In this document: positions 1 to 9,456 of the stretch, piece by piece
How positions within the stretch are numbered: the stretch's first letter is position 1
Layout of the letters: every line of letters starts with the position of its first letter
Origin: an uncultured Lachnospiraceae bacterium
GTDB lineage: Bacteria > Bacillota > Clostridia > Lachnospirales > Lachnospiraceae
DNA length: 64,000 nucleotides
NCBI GenBank assembly: GCA_934437985.1
Contig: CAKSBI010000005.1
Span: 1-64,000, forward strand
Reading direction: 5' to 3'
Translations under genes and position numbers: made by a program
Notes under the pieces: generated by a model
Told to the model about the DNA's origin: nothing
What the model saw: only the letters and a program-made list of their open reading frames with translations
The model's database searches: none

Positions 1-73
1 CAGGACTTGAACCTGCACGGGATTCCCCACTAGAACCTAAATCTAGCGCGTCTGCCAATTCCGCCATATCCGC
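1..73 (-). tRNA. tRNA-Leu (UAG anticodon), 3' end cut by window edge
   Basis: Read on the minus strand, the sequence starts with the acceptor strand GCGGATA at position 73. It continues into a D-arm (GGCGGAATTGGCAGACGCG), an anticodon stem-loop CTAGA-TTTAGGT-TCTAG with anticodon TAG, a long class II variable arm (GGGGAATCCC) and a T-arm (GTTCAAGTC). The long variable arm and the conserved D-loop identify a leucine tRNA. The 3' acceptor strand and CCA lie outside the window. Confidence 0.95.
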
Positions 74-182
74 AAGCGATTTGTATTATAACAGACTACC
101 CGGGGCAATGTCAAGAGCCGGTAATAGCCGGCTTATGTTCCCTTAATCATGTCCAAATCATTTTCAGGTTCATTTCAAATCA

Positions 183-211
183 TTTTCAAACAGGGTCATC
201 TATGATATAAT
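183..211 (+). promoter_or_regulatory. candidate sigmaA promoter for the DUF4317 gene
   Basis: A consensus -10 TATAAT at 206-211 has a 17-nt spacer to TTTTCA at 183-188, a weak -35. The roughly 100-nt leader that follows contains a GC-rich hairpin (GGTG...CACC arms, about 246-273) before the ribosome site GGGAG at about 301. The rest of the 239-base gap between the tRNA and the gene shows nothing else I recognise. Confidence 0.45.
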
Positions 212-312
212 CAGACACAAGTCAATGCCCCTCATGCAGCCACCAGGTGCGGACAGGCTTACACCCGGTGACTGTATAAGGGAATAAAACCAGCTGTTAT
301 GGGAGAATACAT

Positions 313-1485
313 ATGAACAAAAAAGAAATTGCTGAGATAAAAAAACTTTTTAACAAAAACAAATGTCACGTAACCAGGCTATGCGGCTGCTACGTTGATT
401 CCGAGAAGAACGTAAAGACTACCCTTACCCAGGCTTTTCAGTCCCTTGAGGAAGAGGAGATGTTTAAGTACATCAATATTTTCCGCAAGTGTCTTTCGGG
501 AACCATCGGTAAGAACCTGATCAATCTTGAATTTCCTACGGAACAGGAATATGAGGGTGGAACACAGGAGTTCCTGCTCAGGCTTCGTGACACAAGATTA
601 CGCGATGATGAGCTTATAGAGGAGTTCTATAATAAAATAATAGAATACTATAACTATAATGAGAATTATTATATTGTTCTTGCACATGCTGCTTACGACA
701 TTCCGGGAATCACCTCTGATGATATGTCCCTGGACGATGCCTCTATATACGTTTATGAACATATTATATGCTGTATCTGTCCTGTTAAGCTTGATAAATC
801 AGGACTGTGCTATAATGCGGAAGCCAACACGATAGAGACCAGGATACGTGACTGGATTGTTGATGTTCCGGCACACGGATTCCTGTTCCCGGCATTTAAT
901 GACCGTAATACAGATATTCATGCAATGCTTTATTATACAAAAAAATGTGATGATATATTTCCTGAATTCATGGACAACATGTTTGCCTGTACAAGACCTC
1001 TCACAAGCAAAAACCAGAACACGACATTCCAGTCGATAATTGAGCATTCCCTTGGCGATGAATGCAGCTTTGAGGTCGTCAAGACCATCCATGAAAGCAT
1101 TAATGACATGATAGATGAACAAAAAGAACTGCCTGACCCTGTTGTACTCGATAAAAATGATGTAAAACGTATATTTGAAGGCAGTGGTATAAGCAGCGAC
1201 AAGCTCGAAACCTTTGACAGGAGCTTTGACCACATTATACATAATGAGTCCGATAATCCGGACAGCAGTGGTGAGGATGTAAAGTTTGTCGCAACTAACA
1301 TTACCAACCACCGCAATCTTGAGATTAAAACAGCCGACGTAACTGTTAAGGTCAATCCTGAACAGTCACATCTGGTCGAGACAAAGATTATTGACGGCAT
1401 CCCTTATCTAATGATACGGATAAATGAGCATGTTGAACTTAACGGTGTTCCGGTACGCCCTGATGAGCCAAAGCTTGAGGCCTGA
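313..1485 (+). CDS. DUF4317 family protein
   Basis: A 390-residue protein whose N-terminus (MNKKEIAEIKKLFNKNKCHV) and internal features match the DUF4317 family, which is common in Lachnospiraceae and Ruminococcaceae. No function is established. It has no signal peptide and no membrane segment, so it is probably cytoplasmic. It is acidic and rich in charged residues. The start is supported by GGGAG about 7 nt upstream of ATG. The gene stands alone on the plus strand, and its last 47 bases overlap the 3' end of the convergent response regulator gene. Family assignment is from memory of the conserved N-terminus. Confidence 0.8.
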   Translation: MNKKEIAEIKKLFNKNKCHVTRLCGCYVDSEKNVKTTLTQAFQSLEEEEMFKYINIFRKCLSGTIGKNLINLEFPTEQEYEGGTQEFLLRLRDTRLRDDELIEEFYNKIIEYYNYNENYYIVLAHAAYDIPGITSDDMSLDDASIYVYEHIICCICPVKLDKSGLCYNAEANTIETRIRDWIVDVPAHGFLFPAFNDRNTDIHAMLYYTKKCDDIFPEFMDNMFACTRPLTSKNQNTTFQSIIEHSLGDECSFEVVKTIHESINDMIDEQKELPDPVVLDKNDVKRIFEGSGISSDKLETFDRSFDHIIHNESDNPDSSGEDVKFVATNITNHRNLEIKTADVTVKVNPEQSHLVETKIIDGIPYLMIRINEHVELNGVPVRPDEPKLEA

Positions 1486-2170
1486 GCAGACCAGTATCCT
1501 GTCTGTACCTGACACCAAGATAATATACTGCGAGCTGTGTCCTGTCACGCAGCTCCAGTTTTTCAAGAATTCCGCTAAGGTAATTTCTTACAGTTCCTTC
1601 AGACAGATAAAGCTGTTCAGCTATTTCCTTATTGTTATAGCCTTCTGCTACAAGCTCAATTATGGCAATCTCTTTTTCACTGATATTCTTTTCGGATAAT
1701 TCCCGGTCGATAGCTTTTTTCACATCATCATCCGACGCCGTCATCTCAGCAGACATATTAATCAGTGAAGGAAGCTTTCCAATTACTTCACCGCCAAATA
1801 CCGTCTGTCCACCGGCAACAGCCATGATTGCAGGCTCTATCCCTTCAAAATCCTGCTTAAGTATATATCCTTTGGCACCCAGCTTCAGCGCCTTTACTAT
1901 GTACTCGTCATCATTAAATGTTGTAAGCAGCAGTATTTTTGCATCAGCAAATTCATCCAGTACCTCTCCCGCTGCCTCTAGTCCTGTCACATTCTTCATC
2001 CTTATATCCATAACAAGTACATCCGGTCTATAAGCCCGATATAATTCAAGTGCCTCGCTGCCGTCCTTTCCTGTTGCTGCAATATCAATATTCCCGGACG
2101 CTTCAAGTATAGTTTTAAGCGACAACGCAACCAAATGGTCATCATCAATTACGATAACTTTAATTTTCAT
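1439..2170 (-). CDS. NarL/FixJ-type response regulator
   Basis: Receiver domain followed by a LuxR helix-turn-helix. The receiver (about residues 1-120) shows the acidic pair DDD near the N-terminus, the phospho-acceptor aspartate in DVLVMDIRM, a threonine in LLLTTF, and a lysine in AKGYILK. The HTH (about 175-230) contains ELVAEGYNNKEIAEQLYLS and EGTVRNYLSGI. I chose the ATG at 2170 because AGGGAAAGG sits directly upstream; the two in-frame ATGs further upstream have no ribosome site. It lies 61 nt downstream of its cognate histidine kinase gene. Its C-terminal 16 codons run antisense inside the DUF4317 gene. By position it probably controls the divergent ABC exporter. Confidence 0.93.
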   Translation of the reverse strand: MKIKVIVIDDDHLVALSLKTILEASGNIDIAATGKDGSEALELYRAYRPDVLVMDIRMKNVTGLEAAGEVLDEFADAKILLLTTFNDDEYIVKALKLGAKGYILKQDFEGIEPAIMAVAGGQTVFGGEVIGKLPSLINMSAEMTASDDDVKKAIDRELSEKNISEKEIAIIELVAEGYNNKEIAEQLYLSEGTVRNYLSGILEKLELRDRTQLAVYYLGVRYRQDTGLLRPQALAHQGVPEHR

Positions 2171-2231
2171 ACCTTTCCCTACTTTCATTAACATTTCTTA
2201 ATATATCAGCCTAATGCATTTATCCGTTATA

Positions 2232-3335
2232 TTATTTCATCACTGATATACTTATCCTGAAACCCTTTTCTGTATTGATATTAATGTTGCCGTGCAGGGA
2301 CTTAACACGCTCCCTTATGCTTGATATTCCCATCCCGCCGGTAAAATTATCAGGGATATCCGTGCCGTTATCCGCAATGATAAGCTGGTAAAATGCCGGA
2401 TGCTCCGATAGTATAATCTTAACCTTACTGCCATTACTGTGCTTTGCTGTATTATTCAATGCCTCTTTTACTATAGATATAAAGCTATACTTCATCTCAC
2501 TGCTTACATTAGACTTTACATCATAGTCAAGCTCCACATCAAGCTTAGGGAAGTTACCAATAACCTCTTCTACAGCCCTGCCCATATCTACCGACTCATC
2601 ATGCAGATCATGTACGCTGTTCCTTATATTATCCATTGCAGTATTAAGTGTGGCACCCAGTCCCTCAAGCTGCCCTTTGACAGCATCATCCTTAACGATA
2701 ACCTTAAGTGCCCCTGTCTGTAATATTGCCCTTGTAAGCATATGGCCGACGTTATCATGGATCTCCCTGGCAATACGGTTACGTTCCTTTAATGTTGCTA
2801 CATTTATCTCATAATTCTGACGCTCTATAATCTCTGCATTCTGGTGCTCAAGCAGCATATGGCGTTCTATCCCATCATCCCTTATTCTTCTGACATCATC
2901 CTCTGCCTGCTTCCATCGCATTGTCCTGTTACCCAGTACCACAGCAGCAATTGATATTAACAGCACACATATTGCTCCTGTTATAAGGTACCCGCTGCCG
3001 GCTTTTACATCACCGGCTGACTTTATATATGTGTATGTATTACATATATAGGCGACTGCGGCAGCCACCGAAGCATACTTCATTTTTTTACAGACAGCAT
3101 CATACATAAAAAGCGGCACGAATGCCATACACACCGGATATCTTGCAATACACAGCATATTAATAATTATCAGCAGCTCCTCTGTCCTTTCAGGCAGGCG
3201 TTCAAGATAACTGCTAAGCACAATTATCACCGCCATAAGACAGACAACTACATAAGCCATCCCACAGCCATATACAAGCATAAGCATCATACACAAAAGC
3301 CATATACAGACTTTATCTACTATCTCGCTAATCAT
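2232..3335 (-). CDS. NarL-type sensor histidine kinase (HisKA_3)
   Basis: A membrane sensor kinase of about 367 residues. The N-terminal ~150 residues hold five to six hydrophobic segments and little periplasmic loop, the layout of membrane-intrinsic sensors. A short coiled linker follows. The HisKA_3 dimerisation box contains REIHDNVGHMLTRAIL, with the phospho-accepting His. The HATPase_c domain shows the N box EALNNTAKHS and the G boxes DNGTDIPDNF and GGMGISSIRERV. The start at 3335 has GGAAAGG about 8 nt upstream; an upstream in-frame ATG lacks one. It is divergent from the ABC exporter operon across about 180 bp and is co-directional with its regulator. The ligand is unknown; family context suggests a membrane-active antimicrobial. 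Confidence 0.92.
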   Translation of the reverse strand: MISEIVDKVCIWLLCMMLMLVYGCGMAYVVVCLMAVIIVLSSYLERLPERTEELLIIINMLCIARYPVCMAFVPLFMYDAVCKKMKYASVAAAVAYICNTYTYIKSAGDVKAGSGYLITGAICVLLISIAAVVLGNRTMRWKQAEDDVRRIRDDGIERHMLLEHQNAEIIERQNYEINVATLKERNRIAREIHDNVGHMLTRAILQTGALKVIVKDDAVKGQLEGLGATLNTAMDNIRNSVHDLHDESVDMGRAVEEVIGNFPKLDVELDYDVKSNVSSEMKYSFISIVKEALNNTAKHSNGSKVKIILSEHPAFYQLIIADNGTDIPDNFTGGMGISSIRERVKSLHGNININTEKGFRISISVMK

Positions 3336-3517
3336 GCCGAAAACCTTTCCTTTATATTTTATCATCTTAATTGTACCTGATATGATGCAATTACACAATA
3401 TTACATTTGTCACATTAAACTACTTACATCCGTCACTACCATTTCATGTATGCCTGTAATATACTAACATCAGAAGATATGGTAAGAACACAGATTAATG
3501 AAATAGGGGGTATATAT

Positions 3518-4462
3518 ATGTCAACTGTAATTGAAGTTAATAACCTGGTTAAACGTTACCGGGAGCTGGTCGCTCTTGATCATTTCAACCTTACGATAAA
3601 TGAAGGTGAGATATTCGGTCTGCTTGGCCCGAATGGTTCAGGGAAGACCACCACTATCAACTGCATCCTTTCGCTTTTAAGCTATGACAAAGGAAGCATC
3701 AGGGTATTCGGCAGGGATATGAAGCCTAACTCATATGGCATCAAAAAGGATATCGGGGTTGTAATGCAGGATGTTGCAGTATTTAACGAGCTTACAGTCT
3801 ATGAAAATGTTGATTACTTCTGCGGGCTGTATATAAAGGATTCAGAGACAAGAAAGCAATATGTCAGGGAAGCCATTGACTTTGTAGAGCTTGGTGACTT
3901 TGTTAAGTTCAGACCTAAAAAGCTTTCGGGCGGACTGCTCCGGAGACTTAATATTGCATGTGGAATCGCCCATAAGCCAAAGCTTATATTCTTCGATGAA
4001 CCAACTGTTGCCGTAGATCCACAGAGCCGTAACAAGATTCTTGAAGGTATTGAACAGCTTAACCGTGATGGTGCAACAATCGTGTATACCTCCCATTATA
4101 TGGAAGAGGTTGAGCAGATATGCTCACATATAGTGATCATGGATAAGGGAAGGAGCCTTGCAAGCGGAACCACAGAGGAACTCAAAAAAATGATTAAATG
4201 CACGGAAAGAATCTCTGTAGAAGTATGCGGTCTGAATGAATCGTCACTGCTTGAATTATCAGGGCTTGCCCACGCATATGGAGTAACATATGAAAATTCT
4301 GTGCTTAAGTTATCCTTCAGCGGCGGCCGTCATAATCTTGTAAGGGTTCTTGATTACCTTACTGAACATGATCTTTCATTTGGCAGAGTATATTCAGAGC
4401 TTCCTACTCTTAATGATGTATTTCTTGAGATTACCGGGACACAGTTACGGGATAACGCCTAA
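3518..4462 (+). CDS. ABC exporter ATP-binding protein (LnrL / CcmA-like)
   Basis: A 314-residue ATPase. Walker A is GPNGSGKTT, the Q-loop is VVMQDVAVF, the signature motif LSGG is followed by LLRRLNIAC, Walker B is LIFFDEP, and the H-loop is YTSHYMEEVE. A C-terminal extension of about 90 residues is typical of drug/antibiotic exporters of the DrrA class. The start at 3518 is preceded by AGGGGG; 24 upstream in-frame codons lack a ribosome site. It is first of three same-strand genes with two ABC-2 permeases and is divergent from a sensor kinase and regulator. This order corresponds to Bacillus LnrJK-LnrLMN (linearmycin resistance). Substrate is inferred only. Confidence 0.93.
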   Translation: MSTVIEVNNLVKRYRELVALDHFNLTINEGEIFGLLGPNGSGKTTTINCILSLLSYDKGSIRVFGRDMKPNSYGIKKDIGVVMQDVAVFNELTVYENVDYFCGLYIKDSETRKQYVREAIDFVELGDFVKFRPKKLSGGLLRRLNIACGIAHKPKLIFFDEPTVAVDPQSRNKILEGIEQLNRDGATIVYTSHYMEEVEQICSHIVIMDKGRSLASGTTEELKKMIKCTERISVEVCGLNESSLLELSGLAHAYGVTYENSVLKLSFSGGRHNLVRVLDYLTEHDLSFGRVYSELPTLNDVFLEITGTQLRDNA

Positions 4463-4474
4463 GGAGGGATAACA

Positions 4475-5608
4475 ATGTTTTTTCACTATTTTAAATACAG
4501 CATTATAACCATGCTAAGATCCAGGGAAAGCATGTTCTGGTCGTTCCTGTTTCCGATTGCACTTTCAACATTTATGTTTCTGGCATTCGGTAAAATATAT
4601 GAAACTACAGAACAGCTAAATGCAGTGCCTGTAGCAATCGTTGAGAATAAGGAGAATGATACCTTCAAAACTGTTATCAAAAGTATCTCGAAGGGTGATG
4701 ACAGGCTTCTTGAGCCGGAGTACATGGACGAAAATGATGCACTGCATGCCCTTAGGGACAAGTCAGTAAATGGTGTAATATACGTTGATGATAATATCCA
4801 TATGACAGTACGCGGCGAAGGCTTAAATGAATCGGTTTTAAGTTCATTTCTTGACCAGTATATTCAAAAAGAAGCCGCATTTACCAGGTTAGCTGAGGCT
4901 GACCCACATGCACTCCTGAAAGCTATGGGTCTGCTTACGTCAGAGGTGCAGGCCTGCAATGAGCTTAGCACAAGCGACGGCAACCAGGATAACATGATTT
5001 CATTTTTCTATGCCGTATTCGCCATGAGCTGTTTGTTTGCAGCATTTAACGGATTAGACAGGATATTCATACTACAGGCCAACATAAGCGCACTCGGTGC
5101 AAGAAGGGGAGTTGCCCCTACACATAAGTCTGTTGTTATCATTGCTGAATTCATAGCGGGACATCTTCTGCAGTTCTGTATAGAGGTTCTCACTTTCCTG
5201 TATATGCAGGAAGTGCTCGGCATTGATTTTGGTGACAGGATTGCCCCGATATTGCTTATACTCTATATTGGGACGGCATGCGGCCTTGCCCTTGGCATGG
5301 TAATCGGTGCGCTGCCAAAACCATCATCACAGGGCATAAAGACCAGCATTACCGTAGCATTTACAATGATACTCAGTATCATGGCAGACCTGTGCACGAC
5401 CGGATTAAAAGATTCCATTGAGCACTCTGCCCCGGTAATTAACCGGCTAAACCCGGCAGCACTTATATCAGATGCATTTTATTCACTTAATGTATATGAC
5501 ACTTACGACCGTTTTCTTAAGAATATTGCATGTCTTGGAATTATAACGGCAGTGCTTTGTACTGTCAGTTTCTTATTGATAAGGAGGAACCGTTATGCAA
5601 GTATATAG
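4475..5608 (+). CDS. ABC-2 type permease, first of pair
   Basis: A 377-residue membrane protein of the ABC-2 family. One hydrophobic segment lies near residues 20-40. A large extracytoplasmic domain (about 45-165) follows, then a five- to six-helix C-terminal block including a short aromatic-rich stretch (MISFFYAVFAMSCLF). AAGGAGGG lies just upstream of the ATG, 12 nt after the ATPase stop. It ends inside the next permease gene (14-base overlap), so translation is probably coupled. It would pair with the second permease to form a heterodimeric export channel driven by the upstream ATPase. Confidence 0.88.
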   Translation: MFFHYFKYSIITMLRSRESMFWSFLFPIALSTFMFLAFGKIYETTEQLNAVPVAIVENKENDTFKTVIKSISKGDDRLLEPEYMDENDALHALRDKSVNGVIYVDDNIHMTVRGEGLNESVLSSFLDQYIQKEAAFTRLAEADPHALLKAMGLLTSEVQACNELSTSDGNQDNMISFFYAVFAMSCLFAAFNGLDRIFILQANISALGARRGVAPTHKSVVIIAEFIAGHLLQFCIEVLTFLYMQEVLGIDFGDRIAPILLILYIGTACGLALGMVIGALPKPSSQGIKTSITVAFTMILSIMADLCTTGLKDSIEHSAPVINRLNPAALISDAFYSLNVYDTYDRFLKNIACLGIITAVLCTVSFLLIRRNRYASI

Positions 5609-6737
5609 ATTATTCTTCAAAATACTAAGAAGCCAGCTCGGCCAGGTTATAATGTATATATGTATATTTGCCACTATTACTTCAATCATATCCGGGCAAA
5701 ATGCTGCTGATGACGGCAAGACCTTCAAAATGTCATCATTTGATATTGCGGTTGATGACCATGATAATTCAGAAGCAAGCAGGGCTCTTACTGACTGCCT
5801 GTTAAAGGATAATGAAGAGGCTTCAATCCCTGACTTTGACACAGAAACCATACAGGACGAATTATTCAACAGAAACATATCTGCGGCAGTCATAATTCCT
5901 GAAGGATATGGGGCAATGATATCGTCCGGTAAGACAAAAAATGTTGTGGATGTCTTCACGCTTAATGGGACTATGGCAGCTGATATTATATACAGCCGGA
6001 TTAATAATTACATCGGTTATGTGGCAGCATTTGCAGCAGCCGGCTCATCAATTGACGACGCCACAGCGGCAGCGGATGACATTATTAATACACACGCTGA
6101 CGTTAATGTACTTGATAATTCATCTGATACAAAAGGGCGGCCGTTTTATTTCTTCTCATACCTGGCATATGTATTTATATGTATAGCATTCTCCGGCGCA
6201 GCGCCTATACTTATGGTACTGAATCAGGAAAATATACGTACCCGGATTGCCTGCTCATCCTATAAGCTTTCACGCATCAACCGGGAAACAGCACTTGCAC
6301 TTGCCACCTTCGGAATTGCAATATGCGGTGTAATACTGATTCTCGGCAGTGCAACAGTCGGTGGAGAAATGTTTACGGCAACGGGCATACTATATATTAT
6401 AAATATGCTTGTGTATATGACAATGTCTATAGGGCTTGTATTTTTTGCCGGACAGCTGATCACCAGTAATAACATGGTATCCATAGCTGCTAATGTTATC
6501 GGGCTTGGCTTCAGCTTCCTCGGCGGCGTATTCGTACCACTTGAATACATGAGCGGCAGTATAGTAAAAATTGGGCAGTTTCTTCCTTCATACTGGTACA
6601 TTACAAGCTGCAATTACATTAACAGCTATACAGGCGGAAACATAACGCCCCTGCTTGGTTACTTAGGCGTTGAGCTTATATTTGCCACAGTATTCTTTGT
6701 GGCAGGCTTAGTTTCCATAAAATGCAAACGTGGTTGA
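5595..6737 (+). CDS. ABC-2 type permease, second of pair
   Basis: A 380-residue ABC-2 permease with the same plan as its neighbour: an N-terminal helix, an extracytoplasmic domain of about 150 residues, then six C-terminal helices ending in a charged tail. The motif GFSFLGGVFVPLEYM near residue 315 is typical of ABC-2 permeases (GGxFxP). Its ribosome site AAGGAGG lies inside the 3' end of the preceding permease gene. The two permeases are only distantly similar, as is usual for LnrM/LnrN-like pairs. No terminator is obvious before asnB, 128 nt downstream. Confidence 0.88.
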   Translation: MQVYRLFFKILRSQLGQVIMYICIFATITSIISGQNAADDGKTFKMSSFDIAVDDHDNSEASRALTDCLLKDNEEASIPDFDTETIQDELFNRNISAAVIIPEGYGAMISSGKTKNVVDVFTLNGTMAADIIYSRINNYIGYVAAFAAAGSSIDDATAAADDIINTHADVNVLDNSSDTKGRPFYFFSYLAYVFICIAFSGAAPILMVLNQENIRTRIACSSYKLSRINRETALALATFGIAICGVILILGSATVGGEMFTATGILYIINMLVYMTMSIGLVFFAGQLITSNNMVSIAANVIGLGFSFLGGVFVPLEYMSGSIVKIGQFLPSYWYITSCNYINSYTGGNITPLLGYLGVELIFATVFFVAGLVSIKCKRG

Positions 6738-6865
6738 CATCAATATGAACGGCAATAGGACATACCTCATTGCCAGGCAGCCGGGATATGAAATCATAGT
6801 AACCGTGAATAAAAGCACAATTATACACATAGAATATTAGCAAAAAGGTTATAGGATATAATTAA

Positions 6866-8737
6866 ATGTGCGGAATTTCAGGCTTTTACAATCACAATGC
6901 TTCATATACTTCTAACAGACCGGAATGGACCTCTGTGCTTAATAATATGGCTGCTGCCATAAAACACAGGGGTCCTGATGATGATGGCATATATCTGTCT
7001 GATAAATGTGGCTTTGCCCACACCAGACTGGCAATCATTGATATTGCCGGCGGAAAACAGCCAATGAGTGACACTGCTTCTTATGAAGACAGTAATTTCA
7101 CTATTGTCTATAACGGAGAGATATACAACACTGCCGGACTTCGTAATTCCCTTATCAGCAGGGGACACACTTTCAGGACCACCTCTGATACCGAGGTCTT
7201 ATTAAGATCATTTATTGAATACGGACCGGACTTTATTAAGAGGGTCAACGGAATATTTGCTATTGCAATATACGACAGACCACATGACACACTGTACGTT
7301 TTCCGCGACCAGATGGGTGTTAAACCCCTGTACTACTCTGTCACGGACAATTCAGTTAACCGTGGTACCTTTGTCTTTGCTTCAGAAATGAAAGCACTGT
7401 TTGAGTACCCGGATATCCACCCGGTCATTAACAGGGAGAGCTTTTGTGAAGTCTTTGGAATCGGTCCCGCAAAATCACCCGGTAAAGGCGTATTTGCCGG
7501 GATACATGAAGTTCTTCCCGGTGAATATCTGTGTATTAATAAATATGGCATCCACCATGTCACTTACTGGCGGCTTGAATCAAAGCCACATTACGACTCA
7601 TATGAGGAAACCATCGAAAAGGTTACATGGCTTGTTACTGACGCTGTCACAAGGCAGATGGTTTCAGACGTTCCAATATGCACATTTTTGTCCGGCGGAC
7701 TTGACTCAAGCCTTGTATCATCAATCTGTGGCAGGGTTCTTGAAAAAAAGGGAATTAAGCTTGACACCTATTCATTTGATTTCACAGATAACAGTAAATT
7801 TTTTACTGCCAACTCATTCCAGCCGTCCGAAGACCGTCCTTATGTTGATGAAATGGTGCGCTATATCGGTTCAAACCACCGTTACCTTGAATGCTCCCCG
7901 GCAAAGCAGGCAGAGCTGTTACTTGATTCCGTCCTGTCGAGAGATCTTCCAACGATGGCAGATGTCGATTCTTCGTTATTATATTTTTGCCACGAGGTAA
8001 GCAAAGAGAATAAGGTTGTGCTGACCGGCGAATGTGCTGACGAGGTATTCGGTGGCTATCCATGGTTTCACAGGGAAGACCTTATGGCAATGGGTGAAGG
8101 CAACGATACATTCTGCTGGTCGCCTGACCTTGCCCCAAGAAAAGAACTGCTTAACAAAGATTTTCTGAAATGGCTGGATCTTGATTCATATGTCAAATCA
8201 AGATATAACATTTCCACACGGGAAATTAATATTCTGCCGGGCGATAATGAAGTAGAGACGAGCAGACGGCGTATTGCGTATCTTAACCTGCGCTGGTTCA
8301 TGCAGACACTGCTTGACAGGATGGACCGAACAAGTATGGCGAGCGGTCTTGAAGCTAGAGTTCCATTCTGTGATGTTCCACTCGTCGAATACGTTTTCAA
8401 CATTCCATGGAGCATGAAAGCAAAGGATGGTGTTGTAAAAAATCTGCTGCGGGAAGCCGCAAAGGGATTTTTACCGGATGCAGTTCTTAACAGGAGAAAA
8501 AGTCCGTACCCTAAAACCTATAACCCTGAATACGAACGCCTTCTTGCGAATACACTTACCGGAATTATCGAAGACGCTTCAAGCCCTATACACTACTGCA
8601 TAGATAAAGATGTAGTTAAAAAATTCATTAATAATACGAAGGACTATGGAAAACCATGGTATGGCCAGCTTATGGCAGGTCCGCAGATGATGGCTTACCT
8701 TATCCAGGTCAACCATTGGCTTATAGAGTATCATTAA
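6866..8737 (+). CDS. asnB: asparagine synthase (glutamine-hydrolysing)
   Basis: A 623-residue AsnB. The glutaminase domain begins MCGISGFY, with the nucleophilic Cys exposed after Met removal, and contains the conserved KHRGPDDDG and YNGEIYN. The synthetase domain has the ATP pyrophosphatase loop LSGGLDSSL at about residue 272 and, downstream, GECADEVFGGY and GLEARVPFCD. The product amidates aspartate using glutamine and ATP. Length is normal for the family. The ribosome site is weak (AGGAT some 10 nt upstream). The gene follows the exporter operon and may be transcribed separately. A hairpin lies about 50 nt downstream. Confidence 0.95.
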   Translation: MCGISGFYNHNASYTSNRPEWTSVLNNMAAAIKHRGPDDDGIYLSDKCGFAHTRLAIIDIAGGKQPMSDTASYEDSNFTIVYNGEIYNTAGLRNSLISRGHTFRTTSDTEVLLRSFIEYGPDFIKRVNGIFAIAIYDRPHDTLYVFRDQMGVKPLYYSVTDNSVNRGTFVFASEMKALFEYPDIHPVINRESFCEVFGIGPAKSPGKGVFAGIHEVLPGEYLCINKYGIHHVTYWRLESKPHYDSYEETIEKVTWLVTDAVTRQMVSDVPICTFLSGGLDSSLVSSICGRVLEKKGIKLDTYSFDFTDNSKFFTANSFQPSEDRPYVDEMVRYIGSNHRYLECSPAKQAELLLDSVLSRDLPTMADVDSSLLYFCHEVSKENKVVLTGECADEVFGGYPWFHREDLMAMGEGNDTFCWSPDLAPRKELLNKDFLKWLDLDSYVKSRYNISTREINILPGDNEVETSRRRIAYLNLRWFMQTLLDRMDRTSMASGLEARVPFCDVPLVEYVFNIPWSMKAKDGVVKNLLREAAKGFLPDAVLNRRKSPYPKTYNPEYERLLANTLTGIIEDASSPIHYCIDKDVVKKFINNTKDYGKPWYGQLMAGPQMMAYLIQVNHWLIEYH

Positions 8738-8790
8738 TGTAATATTTTACCATTAATTTTATTATTAAAATGCAATACTATTATATGTAG

Positions 8791-8809
8791 CACGGGCTTA
8801 ATGCCCGTG
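8791..8809. terminator. hairpin after asnB, weak intrinsic terminator
   Basis: CACGGGC-TTAAT-GCCCGTG forms a perfect 7-bp GC-rich stem, followed on the plus strand by the T-rich ATCTATATTT. It lies between convergent asnB and dpaB and could serve both, though neither side has a long uninterrupted T run. Confidence 0.5.
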
Positions 8810-8868
8810 TATCTATATTTACGAAGGGTCGTATACGTAATCTTACGTAAAATTTCCACACAGAATAC

Positions 8869-9447
8869 TTACACAAGCACCGGTTGTATCTGCGTACCTC
8901 CAAGTGCTGCAAGTATTGAATCCTGAAGCCTGCCTACATCAGCGATCATTGAGTTAGGCTTCTTAATGCAGTTATCCTGGCCAAAAGGAACAAAATATAT
9001 ATTTTTCATATTCATCAGGCTGCCAATATTCTTAAAATTAATGCCAAGTGCATCGTTAGTCGCAATAGAGATCAACAGCGGCTTGTTATTACGAAGATGA
9101 GCTTTGGCGGCCATAAGCACAGGACTGTCTGTAATCCCATTACACAGCTTGGCAAGTGTATTACCGGTACATGGGGCAATAACCATAATATCGAACAGGC
9201 TTCCCGGCCCTACCGCCTCTGCCTGGTCAATTGTCTTCATACCGGGTCTTTCAGTTATATTCTCAACCTTTTTGACAAATTCCCTTGCATCCCCAAATCG
9301 TGAATTAATCGTCTGACTGTTAAACGAGAAAACAGGAGTGATAATAGCTCCTGTCTCTTGTAATTTCTTCAGTTCTTCGATTATTTTAGCAAATGTACAA
9401 AATGAGCCAGTGATACCAAATCCCACTTTACAATCCGCTAATTCCAA
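8869..9447 (-). CDS. dpaB: dipicolinate synthase subunit B (SpoVFB)
   Basis: A 192-residue flavoprotein-like protein (DFP/HFCD fold) matching SpoVFB. It has an N-terminal GITGSFCTF phosphate-binding loop, the segment VIAPCTGNTLAKLCNGITD and the C-terminal FVPFGQDNCIKKPNSM. It completes the two-subunit enzyme that makes dipicolinic acid for the spore core. The start is a TTG preceded by GAGGG that overlaps the end of dpaA; the genes are only 9 nt apart. No upstream ATG would fit. Expression is expected in the mother cell late in sporulation. Confidence 0.93.
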   Translation of the reverse strand: MELADCKVGFGITGSFCTFAKIIEELKKLQETGAIITPVFSFNSQTINSRFGDAREFVKKVENITERPGMKTIDQAEAVGPGSLFDIMVIAPCTGNTLAKLCNGITDSPVLMAAKAHLRNNKPLLISIATNDALGINFKNIGSLMNMKNIYFVPFGQDNCIKKPNSMIADVGRLQDSILAALGGTQIQPVLV

Positions 9448-9456
9448 GGTTTACCC

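Noticed and set aside
799..1400. Long minus-strand frames opposite the DUF4317 gene
   Set aside because: Shadow frames of a clear coding gene; hydrophobic composition arises from antisense of acidic codons.
6745..6840. A 31-codon open frame between the second ABC permease and asnB
   Set aside because: No ribosome site upstream of its ATG, no recognisable family, and the region is expected to carry the asnB promoter. Kept out of the annotation, though a short peptide cannot be excluded.
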